Shown: piece by piece, positions 21,616 through 32,884 of the stretch
Layout: every line of letters starts with the position of its first letter
Numbering within the stretch: the stretch's first letter is position 1
Source of the DNA: Albugo candida
Lineage: Eukaryota > Oomycota > Peronosporomycetes > Albuginales > Albuginaceae
Length of the DNA stretch: 64,000 bases
NCBI GenBank assembly: GCA_905220665.1
Contig: CAJNAR010000153.1
Location: forward strand, 496,001 to 560,000
Direction of reading: 5' to 3'
Notes under the pieces: generated by a model
What the model was told of the DNA's origin: nothing
Database searches by the model: none
Seen by the model: the letters and a program-made list of their open reading frames with translations, nothing else
Position numbers and translations under genes: made by a program

Positions 21616-21956
21616 ACTTTTGTTCCCCAATTACCGCGGTAGAATCGTTCAGTGCGACGACTTCTAGAATGGAAACAGCAGCGTCCAGCCAGAGATCCGA
21701 TACAAAAATCAAGTGCTCGTTTTATAATTAAACCAAATCTCCTGTGGCGATCAGAAACAAAGCGTCGGTCGCCTTTGAGTCGGCGCACATCTCTATGAAT
21801 AACTATTTCACTACTCGGGTTCGTTAGTATCGATTATGATGCGTTGACACTGGTTCGCTTCACTCTACTTCCATTGTGTCTATTTAGCTGTTAAGGTCTC
21901 CTATGAGCATAACTATTTTTTTGTGTGTTATATTAGTGCAGATCAAACGAAAAGTC

Positions 21957-22354
21957 ATGCGCGGTTTGGGTCTAGATGCCTTTAACGCAGAGACTATCTG
22001 GCATACACGAAGATTGGCGTACGGGTAAGGAGCATCATTTGCTTGATTGGAACTCGTATTCAGTACTACAACATCATATAACTATCGCGAAAATACTCAT
22101 ATATGTGAATCCTATTGCCGCTCGACTTTGCTTGCTGTATGCACGTGTGAATTATTTCGCAAGGCTATCGTTGCATTGTTGATCTTTTGAATATTCATAG
22201 AGAATGTTATGAGTCGGCTGCTTCATCTGATAATTTTATTGGATACATTGAGTATCTGTTTGACAGTATTGAGATGGGATTTCTCAGTCCAGACAAAGGC
22301 GAGAGCCTCTTGAAGTCTGTTGGAGCTGCCAATCGAGCTAAAATTAGTTATTAA
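21957..22354 (+). CDS. Possible three-exon small gene, 99 residues, unknown function
   Basis: A coding-like stretch was found by joining exons 21957-22024, 22064-22104 and 22164-22354, with introns of 39 bp (GTAAGG..TTCAG) and 59 bp (GTGAAT..GCAAG). The total of 300 nt is divisible by three. The best part is the last exon, YRCIVDLLNIHRECYESA, then DNFIGYIEYLFDSIEMGFLSP and a basic end. An acceptor-like TTAGTGCAG just before the proposed ATG leaves room for an upstream exon. It lies between the divergent G alpha and HEAT-repeat genes. I do not recognise the family; the first two exons are uncertain. Confidence 0.35.
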
Positions 22355-22535
22355 TCAAGTTCGTTTCTTTAAAGAGGATATGGGAATAGTAAAAATTATA
22401 GGCAAGCGATACCACTATACGTAGCATCTCTACGTTATCGACTGCATTATAGAAGAAGCCACACGGATTTTGACCACGCCTGACCACCGTATGCTGATAC
22501 TTGAAGTTTCGGTGGCGTAAACATCGGGTGATAAA

Positions 22536-25500
22536 ATGGACGACTGGAGCTTTCAATATGAGCGTGAAGCGGACTTTTTTGAACGTGACGACAGACTGGT
22601 AATGATATGCTCAACTACACCCAAATAATCATGCACTAAATATTTTATATTGCATTTTAAGTCGACATCAGATCTAGAAAAGCTGAAAGTGAACGAGGAA
22701 CTCACAGATTTAGATCGGACTGATCAACTACTTCGAAATGGCTTTTTGAGACAGAAAATCAGCGTACTTCAGGCCTTACCGAGCACACTTGCAGGGTGTC
22801 ATACAAAAAATAGTCTGTCATTAGTCTTGGATAGTATCAAGGTATAAGATGACTTTCGGTGAAAATAGTCTCTCAACATGCGAAATAGGTTGCTTGGAGC
22901 AATCGGCAACAGGAGGACGCCTCTGCGATCTCATTTGAGATTCTTAGTGCTTTAGGAGAATTAGCCAATGCTACGGTCGATGGAAAAGTGATCTCCCTAC
23001 CAGCCGCAACTTACTACGAAGAATATAATGAGGGTTTACTGAGAAGCTATCAAAGAAAGAAGGAAACAACGATGCTTTTATCCAACGAACAGGTTTCGAA
23101 TCAGTTGCTCCCAGTCGTACTAGATTTCGTGGACGAGACAGTTCATAAAGAGCACGCAGAGATTGCCAGCAACGCGCTCATATCATCGATAGCTAGAATC
23201 GGATCAGCAACGGAAAATGCGAAAATTCTCCGTGTTGCAGTTGGCAAAGGCGATGTTTCGCAAACAGCAGGATCACGGCTCCTTTGCTGTTTACTTCTAG
23301 GAGCCATGATTGCTATACGAGTTATACCAGCAAAAGATATAGAAGATCTACTGTTGAACAAGGTAATTACAACTATATTACTCACGGGATGGATCATCAA
23401 GTATCTTGAATGTAGATGATCGCACTTTGTCAGGACACCGATGCTGATGTACGAAACTGCATGTGTATACAATTAGACTCCCTAGCCAGAGCTGTCAGGT
23501 TCGTTGAATTTCTTAATGCCTCATGCAGAGCAGTCAAGTTCAATTCTGTAGTCACGATACGGCAGACTCAATCATCCTTAATGAATTAGTCGAGCTGCTT
23601 AATGATGAGGAAGAGCAGGTCAGTCGTAAATTTGCTGAGGACATGCAATTAGTCACCAACAGATGTCTACGCGAAGGTGAAAAAAGCGGCATTCTCCGCA
23701 TTCTTATCACTCTTGGACTTCTATTCGTTGCAGACAAGAAGGAATCGTATAATACCTGAAATAACTCAATTTGTTGCGGACCGACCCGTGTATATAATCC
23801 CACTGCTTGCAGAAAACTATGGGATTTTGGTGACAAAACTCTGTTCACTTGGAGAATTATCAATCAATACTATTGAAGACAGTTGTCATGTTACTACCAC
23901 GACATCAATGCTGCTGGATGGCTTCACTCAATTGATTAAACATGAAGATCCTCCAATACGAAGATATTGTGCCTATAATTTTCCAGCGATAGTCAAAGCA
24001 TTTCGTCTATCCTACATCACGACTTTATTGGAAAACATCATGTCTACTCTAGCAAAGGATCCGGATGCCAAGGTCTGATAATTGATGTATGACGCAGCAA
24101 TATGAATGTGCTCTCTAATGTTCAGATCATTGCTGTGTCCCTTCCTTGTATCAGGTTCGAATGCATTTGGCTGCAGGAATACATGAAGTTGCAATTACTG
24201 CTGGTTGCAACTATACCACTCGCTACGTCAAGCCCATTATGCTCCAGTTGCTCACAGATGATTCATCGCAAGTACTTGGGAAATCGATATCCAGAATTCC
24301 TCATCTTCTATCGTACTTTACGATAAATGCTTTGTCTGATGACCAGAAGGTGAGATTGAGATTCACTTCTAGATTTACTTCACATCACTCGCAATCAATA
24401 TCAACATAGGTGGATCTAATAGACGCAGCGTTGAAAAGCGCGTTACTGTACCTCATGTCTCTGACTGAGGGACAGAATCGCGAGAGAGCTGCTTTTGTTG
24501 AAGACCTTGGCGCTATGTGTGCATGGTTTTCATCAACACAGTTGTATGACACTGTGATTCCAGTGCTGTTTGAATTTTTGGAGAAAGGTACTCGACCAGT
24601 ACAGCTTATAGCAATTCGAGTTATTGTGTGTAATGTGAGGCGATTGGAGCTTCCCAGTCATCGTATCGCAATTATAAATCGACTGCGTAACGACTTCGGA
24701 ATTGCAGGAAGTTACTGGCGTCGTATTGTATACCTAGAATCATGCATAATTGCCGCCGAGGTGAACAGTATACAGTACTTTCGCTCCAACTATCTCAGCA
24801 CTGCAATCGAATTACTTGATGATCCTATTCCGAATGTGAGAATCAAAGCTCTTTCGGATCTACATCGCTGGTATGAAGTCTTTTTTTATCTCAAGGAAGA
24901 ACATATGCTGGAAAAAATTCAGAATCATCTCATTAAGTCGGAAGCCGATGCGGATGGGGATATCAGAGAAATAGCTCAGATTGCGAAGAAAAAAATAGAA
25001 AAGTCAGCCATGCTTAAGGAAAACAGCTTGCAGCATGAAGTACAGGAAGACACGGAAGAGAAGAGAAAGCTGGATGAGGAAGAACAGATCGGGATGATTA
25101 CTGATCATGAAGAACCTTTTGAGATAAAATGGAGTAGTATGATAGACTATTCAGTGATGGTTGCAAAAGACGGTCAGTTGATTCGACGTGCAAGAGTTAA
25201 AAGTTTGGAAATGGTCAGCAAGATATCAGGCAAAGCCATACTTAAAGAACAGATAAAAAGTATCAGTAATGTGCCATTAAATACCCTGACACCAAGCATT
25301 CCGGGATTAACACTGTCCGGTATCAGTGGGATTGGTGGGAATGTTACTGGAGGTCCTTTTGTGTTGGCTTCTGCGGTTGGTAGTACAGGAAGTCGCCAAG
25401 ACTCTTTTCGGGGAAAGTTGCCTGCAAAATCGGGCCTGAGTAAAGGATCTTCGACAAATGTATCAATTACGCTTCCCAATTGCAGCAATACACGCCCTGC

Positions 25501-25870
25501 TTTGTTGACAAAAAAAACTCCGCCCATCCGATTTGCTGCCAATGTAGTTTCGAAAACGGGCAGCCTACTTGGATCAAGTACAAAAGCCATTAAAGGCACC
25601 ACCATCAACACAATAAAGGACAGCACGATACTTGCCAAGATACCTATCATCCGACCCATCATCACCACTGGGAAGCGGGAAAATAGTCCATCAACAGGAA
25701 ATAGACTGGCTACAGCTGTATCGAATTCTAGTACCCATGATGCACAAACAAATCCTAATGCTGGATCTAATTCCGTTGGGGGAACAGTTGGTAAAACGAG
25801 ATTAAACATCACAGATATCACTGGGAATAGTTCGAAGCCTAGGTCAATAATGCAAACGATCGCCCGCTAG
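22536..25870 (+). CDS. HEAT-repeat protein, PP4 regulatory subunit (PP4R1/PP4R4)-like
   Basis: Eight exons: 22536-22598, 22662-22841, 22889-23362, 23416-23498, 23531-23618, 23677-24072, 24155-24349 and 24410-25870. All rejoin in phase with GT-AG introns of 32-82 bp and give 979 residues; the 32-bp intron 4 is the least sure and could use GTCAGG/GCAG instead. Tandem HEAT repeats run to about residue 690, for example LVELLNDEEEQVKKAAFSAFLSLLDFY, IPLLAENYGILVTKLCSLGEL and VHLAAGIHEVAITAGCN-type helices. A charged helix (EEKRKLDEEEQ) and a basic, Ser/Thr/Gly-rich tail of about 200 residues follow. The HEAT solenoid plus long Ser-rich tail resembles regulatory subunits of protein phosphatase 4 or 2A. 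Target phosphatase and pathway are inference. The ATG sits in an AAAATGG context. Confidence 0.75.
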
Positions 25871-26794
25871 TGAGGGTCTGTCAAACACTACTGGTTCAAT
25901 AGTTACGCCCACGTGAAAATGGTACGCGTTGTCAATAGCTGATGTGAATTTTGATGTCGCCGCGAGAGACCCAATGTAAGGAACAGGCGCAATATTTTAT
26001 AGCTGTATCAAAACCTTTTTTGAAATGGTAGACTTTGTCAATACATCAGTCGAGTCAACGGAGTAATTAGTGCTGAGCCAAGTACATTGCTGGTGTTTCT
26101 GGCAAAGGGACCACACAAAATGTATTCATTTTAAGCTGCTCCGAAAATTACGGAAGTAATCAATTCAAATTGTATCAGCCTAAAGAATACTTGAATTTCT
26201 ACTTACAGAAAATGTCAAACTAATATTTTTTCTTTACCAGACGTACAATGCTCGAGTAAAACGAAAGTGCATGTAAAAATCTTCATAAAAGAGCTAACTT
26301 TTCTCTCCGACCAACTCGAACGAGATGTGATACCATCGCCATGGTGCCGTACGCTGACCGAGTTTGAGTTTGCCGCAATGATTGATAATACCAGCTTCGA
26401 CTTGATTTAGACATACCAGACCTTGTATTCGGGGCGATCTAAGATACATCTATGTGGACGCTCCTCTTTGTTACCAAGATCCATGTGCGTAAAACTCTAT
26501 ACTGACAATGCTTATGACGTACCCACCTTCGTATTATCACGGTATCCAATGTCATCAATTATGTTACATTTGTCTGGTTTTGTCACTCATCAAACGAACG
26601 CTTGGCTTTGTAAAACAGATAGATGCGCTTCTTCATGCTTGAAATTAGCATACTATTGTAACCGAATATTCTGTTCTTGTAAGCATTGTGATGAGTCAAT
26701 CTGGTTCAAAACAAGTCCAAACTTAGCTGGACTAATTAAAGAATTCAGCATAACAAATTACGTCAACAACGACCAATATTTCACAGTTCAGGTG
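25871..26794 (+). other. Intergenic with coding-like fragments, possible cryptic small gene
   Basis: The plus strand holds short coding-looking segments: TLLVFLAKGPHK near 26087, SENYGSNQFKLYQPKEYLNF near 26140-26200, and, after an acceptor-like TTTTCTTTACCAG at 26241, KVHVKIFIKELTFLSDQL running to a stop at 26410. I could not join them into one model with a start codon. The frame of the next gene is also open back to 26423 but looks non-coding there (Cys-rich, no ATG at its start). Confidence 0.25.
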
Positions 26795-29700
26795 ATGGAG
26801 AAAGACCCCCTACGAGCAGCAGGAAAGCTATCATCAGAGTTCCTATATAATTCGCGTGCGCAGCAAGCCGATCCGTTTAATGGTGAGGTATTTTCATCAG
26901 ACATTGATCCAGAATCTACCACAGAGAGCACTCACCGGGAAGCCTCGCATGAGTGCTTCAATGATACATTTGATCTGTCAGGCGCGTCAGATATTTCACA
27001 GGATCTGAAAACGAAAAATCCAGATTTAGCGACTGCATTCAATGCTGCTGAAGAATCACTACTTACTTTTGACTTTACTGATTGGCTACGAGATCAAAAT
27101 ATGATATCGGAAGGATCTGACGACGAGTTACTAAGGCTGCCTTCTGATCTGGAAGTTGTGGAGCCATCAAAAATAACTCCGACTAAGATGTTGCCTTTGG
27201 AATTACGCAAAAATGGCTATGATGATCGTAATCAGACATCTGACAAAGCCATCAAAGGTTTGAGGTTAGTTCCAGCAGAAATGCGGAAATTTGGTGACAC
27301 AAAATCTATTGGAGCCCAAATGAGTAAATCTGATGAAAAACAAAGCGTGGGGTCAGATTTGCTGCTAATAATGGAAGTTTGTCTACCAGAAGGGAAGAGT
27401 GAAACACTCTATATTCATGAACATGAAGATCCTTTTGAGACAGCATTAGATTTCTGTTGTCGCCACAACCTTGGGCCTGATTCATCATATAAGCTTGCAA
27501 ACCAAATAATGTCCCAAATGACCATGTTGAAGTCAGAAAAGGAAGGAGACAACAATGATAACTTGAAAGTGGATATTCAAATTGTACGTAACGAGGTCAA
27601 CCGACCTACAGAAAATAGTGCTTCAAAATTGAAAAAAGACTCACCAAATTCGAAGCTTACAAAAGTAACTGAGAACAAGTCTTTAGAAACTGGTGAAGGA
27701 GACGATGAGAGCAGATACAATGCTCTCCTACAGCAGTATGGTCACTACACACATCGTACTGGGAACTTAGTATCGGGAAAGCAGTCGGATACTGGTTGCA
27801 TGGTCAATAATGAGAAAGAGATATTATTATATAGAATGTCGCACGAGAATAGACCACCAACACAAGTGAATACATTTCCACCCTCGCTTTATACGGGCGT
27901 TAAATCTACTTTGCAATCGATGAACCATGAAGCAGTTCATGATAGACTTTATGCGCTAGCAGAAAGAAAAGCAAAATGGATCAAAAGAGAGCAGGAAAGA
28001 AAAGCGGGGAAGGATGAAGAGGAGATCAACGAATTGAAAAGACGTCAGCTTTCGATTTCTCGGTCGCGCAAATTAGTCATGCATCATGTATCTAGTACCA
28101 ACCACTCCCATGCCGGCGAAAGGTTGTATCAAGAAGCCCAGTCCGATCTTGCCAAACGCGAACGACAGCGCTTCACGAAGCAAAAACTACAGCAAGACGA
28201 ATTGACATGGTCGTGTCCAAAGTGCGCACATGTCAACCAGTACAACGACTTGAGCTGTACAAACATTGTAGCATCGATAGCGGCTGATGAGCTGAAACAA
28301 AAGAAAAAAGTGACCGATCCGATTTTGAAAAGCGATACAGCTAGTTTAAAAAATAATTTGTCAACTCGGTCGAATGCAATGGATTCCAGAACTATTGCAT
28401 TGGTTGCGCAATATTGCGGGCAATCAAAGCCAAAAAATATGTTTCAACCCACCCTTTTGACAAGTTCTACAAAATCTGGTAAGAAGCTGCAGCATCAGAG
28501 CAAGGAGGAATTGAAGAAATCGACGATTGATCGTCGGAAACGTGACAAGCAGTTAATGGAAGAACTGTATCGGAAAACGTTCCCATTCCAACCGAAAATA
28601 AATGCTGTTTCATGTGAGCTAGTACAGCAACGCCAAGAGCGATTGGCACGGCCTGAAACAGATTGCGAAAAGGGGAAGATGGATATCTATGAAGCACTTT
28701 ACGAGCATGCTTTCGAAAAGAAAGCAATTCAGGAAGCACGAGAGCTAGAGTATGTGAAGTCAATTCCATTCAAACCGGACATAGGGATCAATCGTCATTG
28801 GGTAACAGGGGATGAAAATGAAAATGATTTCATCAATCGTCTTGCCGTAACACAAATGAAAGAATCAGAACAAGAACGAGTCAAATTGATAGAGAAGTAC
28901 TCATCAGATAGAGATCCTGAAACAGGAAGACCTTTTTTCTCTCCAATCACTGGCAGAAATCCATACATCAGCAGGAATGAAGAGAGCTTGCCAATTGGTG
29001 ACTACCTTAATGCTTTTCTGAGAACACGTGCGGAGAAGCAGATGCAGAACAGTCAAGCCGTGCTCGCAGAACTTAAAGATCGGAGTAATCGCCCGCATAC
29101 TTTACGACGATCTCAACAGATACTCGCGAAGAAGAAGAAAATGGCCTATCATGAACTATTTGGAGTTTTGGTTAGTCGACAAATGTCAGAGAAGAATGAA
29201 GTTTCTGCTAAACCTATTAAATCTGATGAATTGGCACCAGGGGAGATGGAAAACGATGTAAGTTGTGGAACCAAAAAAACCGAGTACTTAGATCTCAGAG
29301 CGCTTGACACTGAAAATCTACCGACTGATTTACTCAGCATCGTAATTCTACTTCAAGATTCAGCAAAGCAAAATCCTATTTCAAGAGGGACTTTTATCGC
29401 GCTATTGGATGGTGTGCTTAGTAAAAACCTGGATTGGACCTATCACAAGTTAATCACTGCTCTGAATCACGTCAAGTCATCTGACAATGCTTTAGTCAAT
29501 CTGTCCGAACAAATCAGAGACGATCTGAATGAGATGACTTTTCATCCTGTAATCGATCCACATTCTATTTATCTGACAAACAAACGGGGCCGTGCGCAGA
29601 AATCAAAAATATATGAGACACTCAATCAGTACTACGAGCACTACGAGCAACGAAAACTACAAGCGCGCAAAAGTGTTGAAAATGAATTTGCCCATCAGTT

Positions 29701-29863
29701 TACTTTCCAACCAAATATAAACAAGATTAAAAGACCGTCTTCTGGATTCTACCAGAAATACACAAACGAGCTCGGTGGGGGTGAACTGTGTGATGTATCT
29801 CATCCGCATCTACCGTCTGCCCCGACAGTTGCACACCCATTTGTGAGGCCTATCAATCCATAA
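26795..29863 (+). CDS. Large protein with repeated F-x-P-x-I motifs and a degenerate zinc finger
   Basis: 1,022 residues from the ATG at 26795 (MEKDPLRAAGKLSS); the frame stays open further upstream without good coding character. The acidic N-terminal third includes a ubiquitin-like or PFU-like segment (LLLIMEVCLPEGKSETLYI, DPFETALDFCCRHNL). The middle is helical and Lys/Arg-rich (LYALAERKAKWIKREQERKA). WSCPKCAHVNQYNDLSC looks like a RanBP2-type zinc finger whose final Cys is missing. Four copies of a motif of the form F-x-P-x-I follow: FPFQPKINAVS, IPFKPDIGINR, FHPVIDPHS and FTFQPNINK, most preceded by an LYE-x2-YEH helix. Proteins of this layout are common in flagellated protists and are mostly uncharacterised. 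The function is unknown; a cytoskeletal or flagellar role is only a guess. Confidence 0.75.
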   Translation: MEKDPLRAAGKLSSEFLYNSRAQQADPFNGEVFSSDIDPESTTESTHREASHECFNDTFDLSGASDISQDLKTKNPDLATAFNAAEESLLTFDFTDWLRDQNMISEGSDDELLRLPSDLEVVEPSKITPTKMLPLELRKNGYDDRNQTSDKAIKGLRLVPAEMRKFGDTKSIGAQMSKSDEKQSVGSDLLLIMEVCLPEGKSETLYIHEHEDPFETALDFCCRHNLGPDSSYKLANQIMSQMTMLKSEKEGDNNDNLKVDIQIVRNEVNRPTENSASKLKKDSPNSKLTKVTENKSLETGEGDDESRYNALLQQYGHYTHRTGNLVSGKQSDTGCMVNNEKEILLYRMSHENRPPTQVNTFPPSLYTGVKSTLQSMNHEAVHDRLYALAERKAKWIKREQERKAGKDEEEINELKRRQLSISRSRKLVMHHVSSTNHSHAGERLYQEAQSDLAKRERQRFTKQKLQQDELTWSCPKCAHVNQYNDLSCTNIVASIAADELKQKKKVTDPILKSDTASLKNNLSTRSNAMDSRTIALVAQYCGQSKPKNMFQPTLLTSSTKSGKKLQHQSKEELKKSTIDRRKRDKQLMEELYRKTFPFQPKINAVSCELVQQRQERLARPETDCEKGKMDIYEALYEHAFEKKAIQEARELEYVKSIPFKPDIGINRHWVTGDENENDFINRLAVTQMKESEQERVKLIEKYSSDRDPETGRPFFSPITGRNPYISRNEESLPIGDYLNAFLRTRAEKQMQNSQAVLAELKDRSNRPHTLRRSQQILAKKKKMAYHELFGVLVSRQMSEKNEVSAKPIKSDELAPGEMENDVSCGTKKTEYLDLRALDTENLPTDLLSIVILLQDSAKQNPISRGTFIALLDGVLSKNLDWTYHKLITALNHVKSSDNALVNLSEQIRDDLNEMTFHPVIDPHSIYLTNKRGRAQKSKIYETLNQYYEHYEQRKLQARKSVENEFAHQFTFQPNINKIKRPSSGFYQKYTNELGGGELCDVSHPHLPSAPTVAHPFVRPINP

Positions 29864-32800
29864 AAATAACTAGCTCCGCTGTTCTTTTGTTCTACTTTGC
29901 TTGCTTATACACTGTAAGTCATCGCTTGTCAAGAATCATCTTATGTTAAAAAGTCAAGAATCATCTGCATTGTTAGGAAGAATCTTTTTCGATGTGAAAA
30001 ATGACGATTCTTTGTGTATAGCTTTTCAGCCAGGATGAGATTTCATAGCCAGGACACATGGGCATAAGCTTTATACGAAACCGAATTGAGCTGGGAGACA
30101 TTTTAAGGATTTTACATCCACTACATTATAATCATTTAAGGTTTGTCTGATTATATACCTTTCGCGTCTTCTCTCGTAAAAAATAGCTCCATTTTGTGCA
30201 GGAATGGTGGTAAGCGATCGAGCAGAAGAGTACTTTATCGTCAAGTTGTAACTCGAATCTGGATTCTACTAAAGGAGAAGAGTAGCCTGGCCAAAATAAA
30301 TGAGGAATGGTAAGGCTAACCAATCACCCTACTTCCAGCCAGCAAGAGCGTGAATTTTATAATACCTCGCTATCGTCAAAGATTGATGCGGGACAGTTCC
30401 TCAATTGGTCGACTGTGATACTATCGGGTGCGTTATCATGTCTCGCGCTCCAAGAACCATGTTCCATATCGAAACCAAGTGATACATTTTTTCCTCAATA
30501 AAGTTTTCGGATGATGTTTGAAAAAGAACGTAGGGCAAGTACCACATCATGGAAAGCTTGTGTAATTCGTCGAGAAGCACCAATTCATGCGTGTACGTAT
30601 TCGTCCAATTTTGGCGACGAGCTACTTGCTTTTCTATTGATCTTTTTCGAAGCCTTCCTACCTTTCTCGTAAACTTCATCCCGTGCATCTAGTGTGTCAC
30701 CATCCATAAGCGATGATATTCGGGCTAACATCAACTTGCATCGCTCACCTGACTGCAATTAGACCATCCACAACGTATTCATAATTGTATCCTGTCTCGA
30801 GGCTCATTTTTTGCGCGCTTGGATGCCAACGTCGCATCAAACCTTTTTAATATGAAAGGCCTTCTCGACTTCTTTTACGCCTTCTTGAACGCTAAGAGTA
30901 TGCCCGACCGCGTCTTATGAAGCAGAATGAGGTATCATTTTTGGAAGCATTCTGTGCAACGATGCGTTGTAATAGCCTCTGGATTCAGCACCACATTGAC
31001 CATTGGTTATGAGTTGATACCGCGTGCGATGCGTGATTTACTGGTATGCACGTGGGATTCAAAGTGGATAACGACCACCTCTAGATGACTGGAAGTGGTC
31101 AAACAATACTTCGAATGATATTTAAGGCTTTACTTGGCTCAGCCCAAAAATTATGGCATCTCTCAATATTCATTTACTCAGTAGATAAAACGTGGCACCC
31201 TAAATTCAAGAAAATGCTTGATGTACGCTTTGCTGGTCAAGCTTGTGAATTGATCAAATATCAACTAGGAAGGGAGCAAGACCTAAGAATATAGGGCCAA
31301 AACATTTCTCCCCTTGTGTATCAGTACATGGTGGAAATAAATGGACGGAAAGAAGATATTCTTGATGCTGCTTAAAGTCTAGCATTGCGTCAAAGAAGAT
31401 TGAAAGAGGGCTGACTGCAGCATAATATAGTAATGTGGTTGACTCTGAGAACACCTTCAAGCCAACCATGCATGAGGCAAGGATGATCGGAAATGAAGCT
31501 TTTGCGCATTCAGTTCACACTCGCAGTTTAGGAAATGCACATAGAAGACTTGAAACAAGTAATTCTTTTAATATGGTCATTTAGGTTTGCTAGAGAAACG
31601 CCTTTTCTAGATGTTGTAGTGCGGCTACTTGGTACTATCAAACCTTGTGTGATATGAAACTCGGTTGCTTCCGTGTCCCGATCAACCTTCCGCTCAATCT
31701 TGTGAATGATCGCGGTTTGCAAGATATTTTGTAAACGATCAATTACAGAGTATATGTGCATTTGTAGCAAGAATCGACAAAAGGAATTCATATGCCACAT
31801 CCAATTTAACTGTCACTGGAAACTAGATGCGTGAATCCAGAACAATAAAGCAGTTCTGGCTCTTCTCTTCCTCTAAATTGATCATTCTGTCACCACCCCA
31901 GCCCACTTTGATGCAGCACAACGGATGTGCGAGATGCAAACGCCAAAGAATGCTAGACGTAGCTGCAGTCCTAGCTGTGGGAGTCAACGGATGCACATAT
32001 GGACGGAACGTTCTCAGTTGAGACCATTGGAACCGAGACGGGCCCGTTTATTTGATTATCCTCAAGTTCTCAGACGCGGAAGTGTGTACTGTCGTATATC
32101 CTATGACATCAACAAAATGCTCCACCGAATATTTAATAAACAAGTGAAGGTGCGACGAAGCCGTGCGATGAACCCGCTATCTCCATACTTGTCGAAATGG
32201 AGCTTGTAAGAGCTTTGTGAAGTATTGAGGTGAAGAAAGCAATTCCTCTATCAAATTGCAGCATTATAAGGTCGGTGTGGAGCAGCCTCTCAGATGGTCT
32301 CAAGGCCCATTTAACCAATATTTGGTCTGCAGACCGCGAGTGGCACGTATCCTTCGCTTTTATTTTGAGCATGTCGAGAAGACTAATCCATGCACTTTGA
32401 TGATGGGAGACATTATGTAGACGTGGATGTCGAATCGGCATTTTGCAGACCAATCAGGAAAAATCTTCTTTTGCTAGCTCTGGTCCTACAATGCAAAATA
32501 TAAGCACCGAAGCACTCGAATAGGTGTACTCTAGTCCCAAATCTGACGATCTATATTTTTCTTTTGCGTCTGTCTAAACATTGGAGACTTACAACGAACT
32601 TCTTGGATTAGTTAATGGCTTCAATCTGAGTTGTAAAAGCGTCGTAACATAAAATGATTACACATTATGCAAGAAAGAAGAGTTTTATTTGCATGTACAG
32701 CTTCAGATGACTTTTTCAGTACTTCTTACTACTTTTGAGTTCAACCAGATACCGATATGTGGTACCGATTCATGAATAGGACGAGCTTTTAAAGATTTAG

Positions 32801-32880
32801 TACAATTATGTTTGAACTGGATGCTTGAGCTCGGCAATGCTGGAGTGCTGCTGTTCACTTGAATGTACTTAATTCAGAAT
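29864..32880. other. Gene-poor stretch with possible decayed minus-strand coding
   Basis: No ORF longer than 110 codons. The longest coherent minus-strand piece is about 30688-30401 (MKFTRKVGRLRKRS, then ELVLLDELHKLSMMWYL). Frames shift and stop repeatedly, as in a decayed gene. No transposon signature was recognised. Confidence 0.35.
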
Positions 32881-32884
32881 ACAC

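Noticed and set aside
21616..21630. Five-residue extension of G alpha
   Set aside because: It needs a TTG start, and MGICGSK has the correct acylation signal.
26423..26794. 124-codon extension of the 1,022-residue protein
   Set aside because: It begins at a TTG, is Cys-rich without domain features, and overlaps a better coding reading in another frame near 26,241-26,410.
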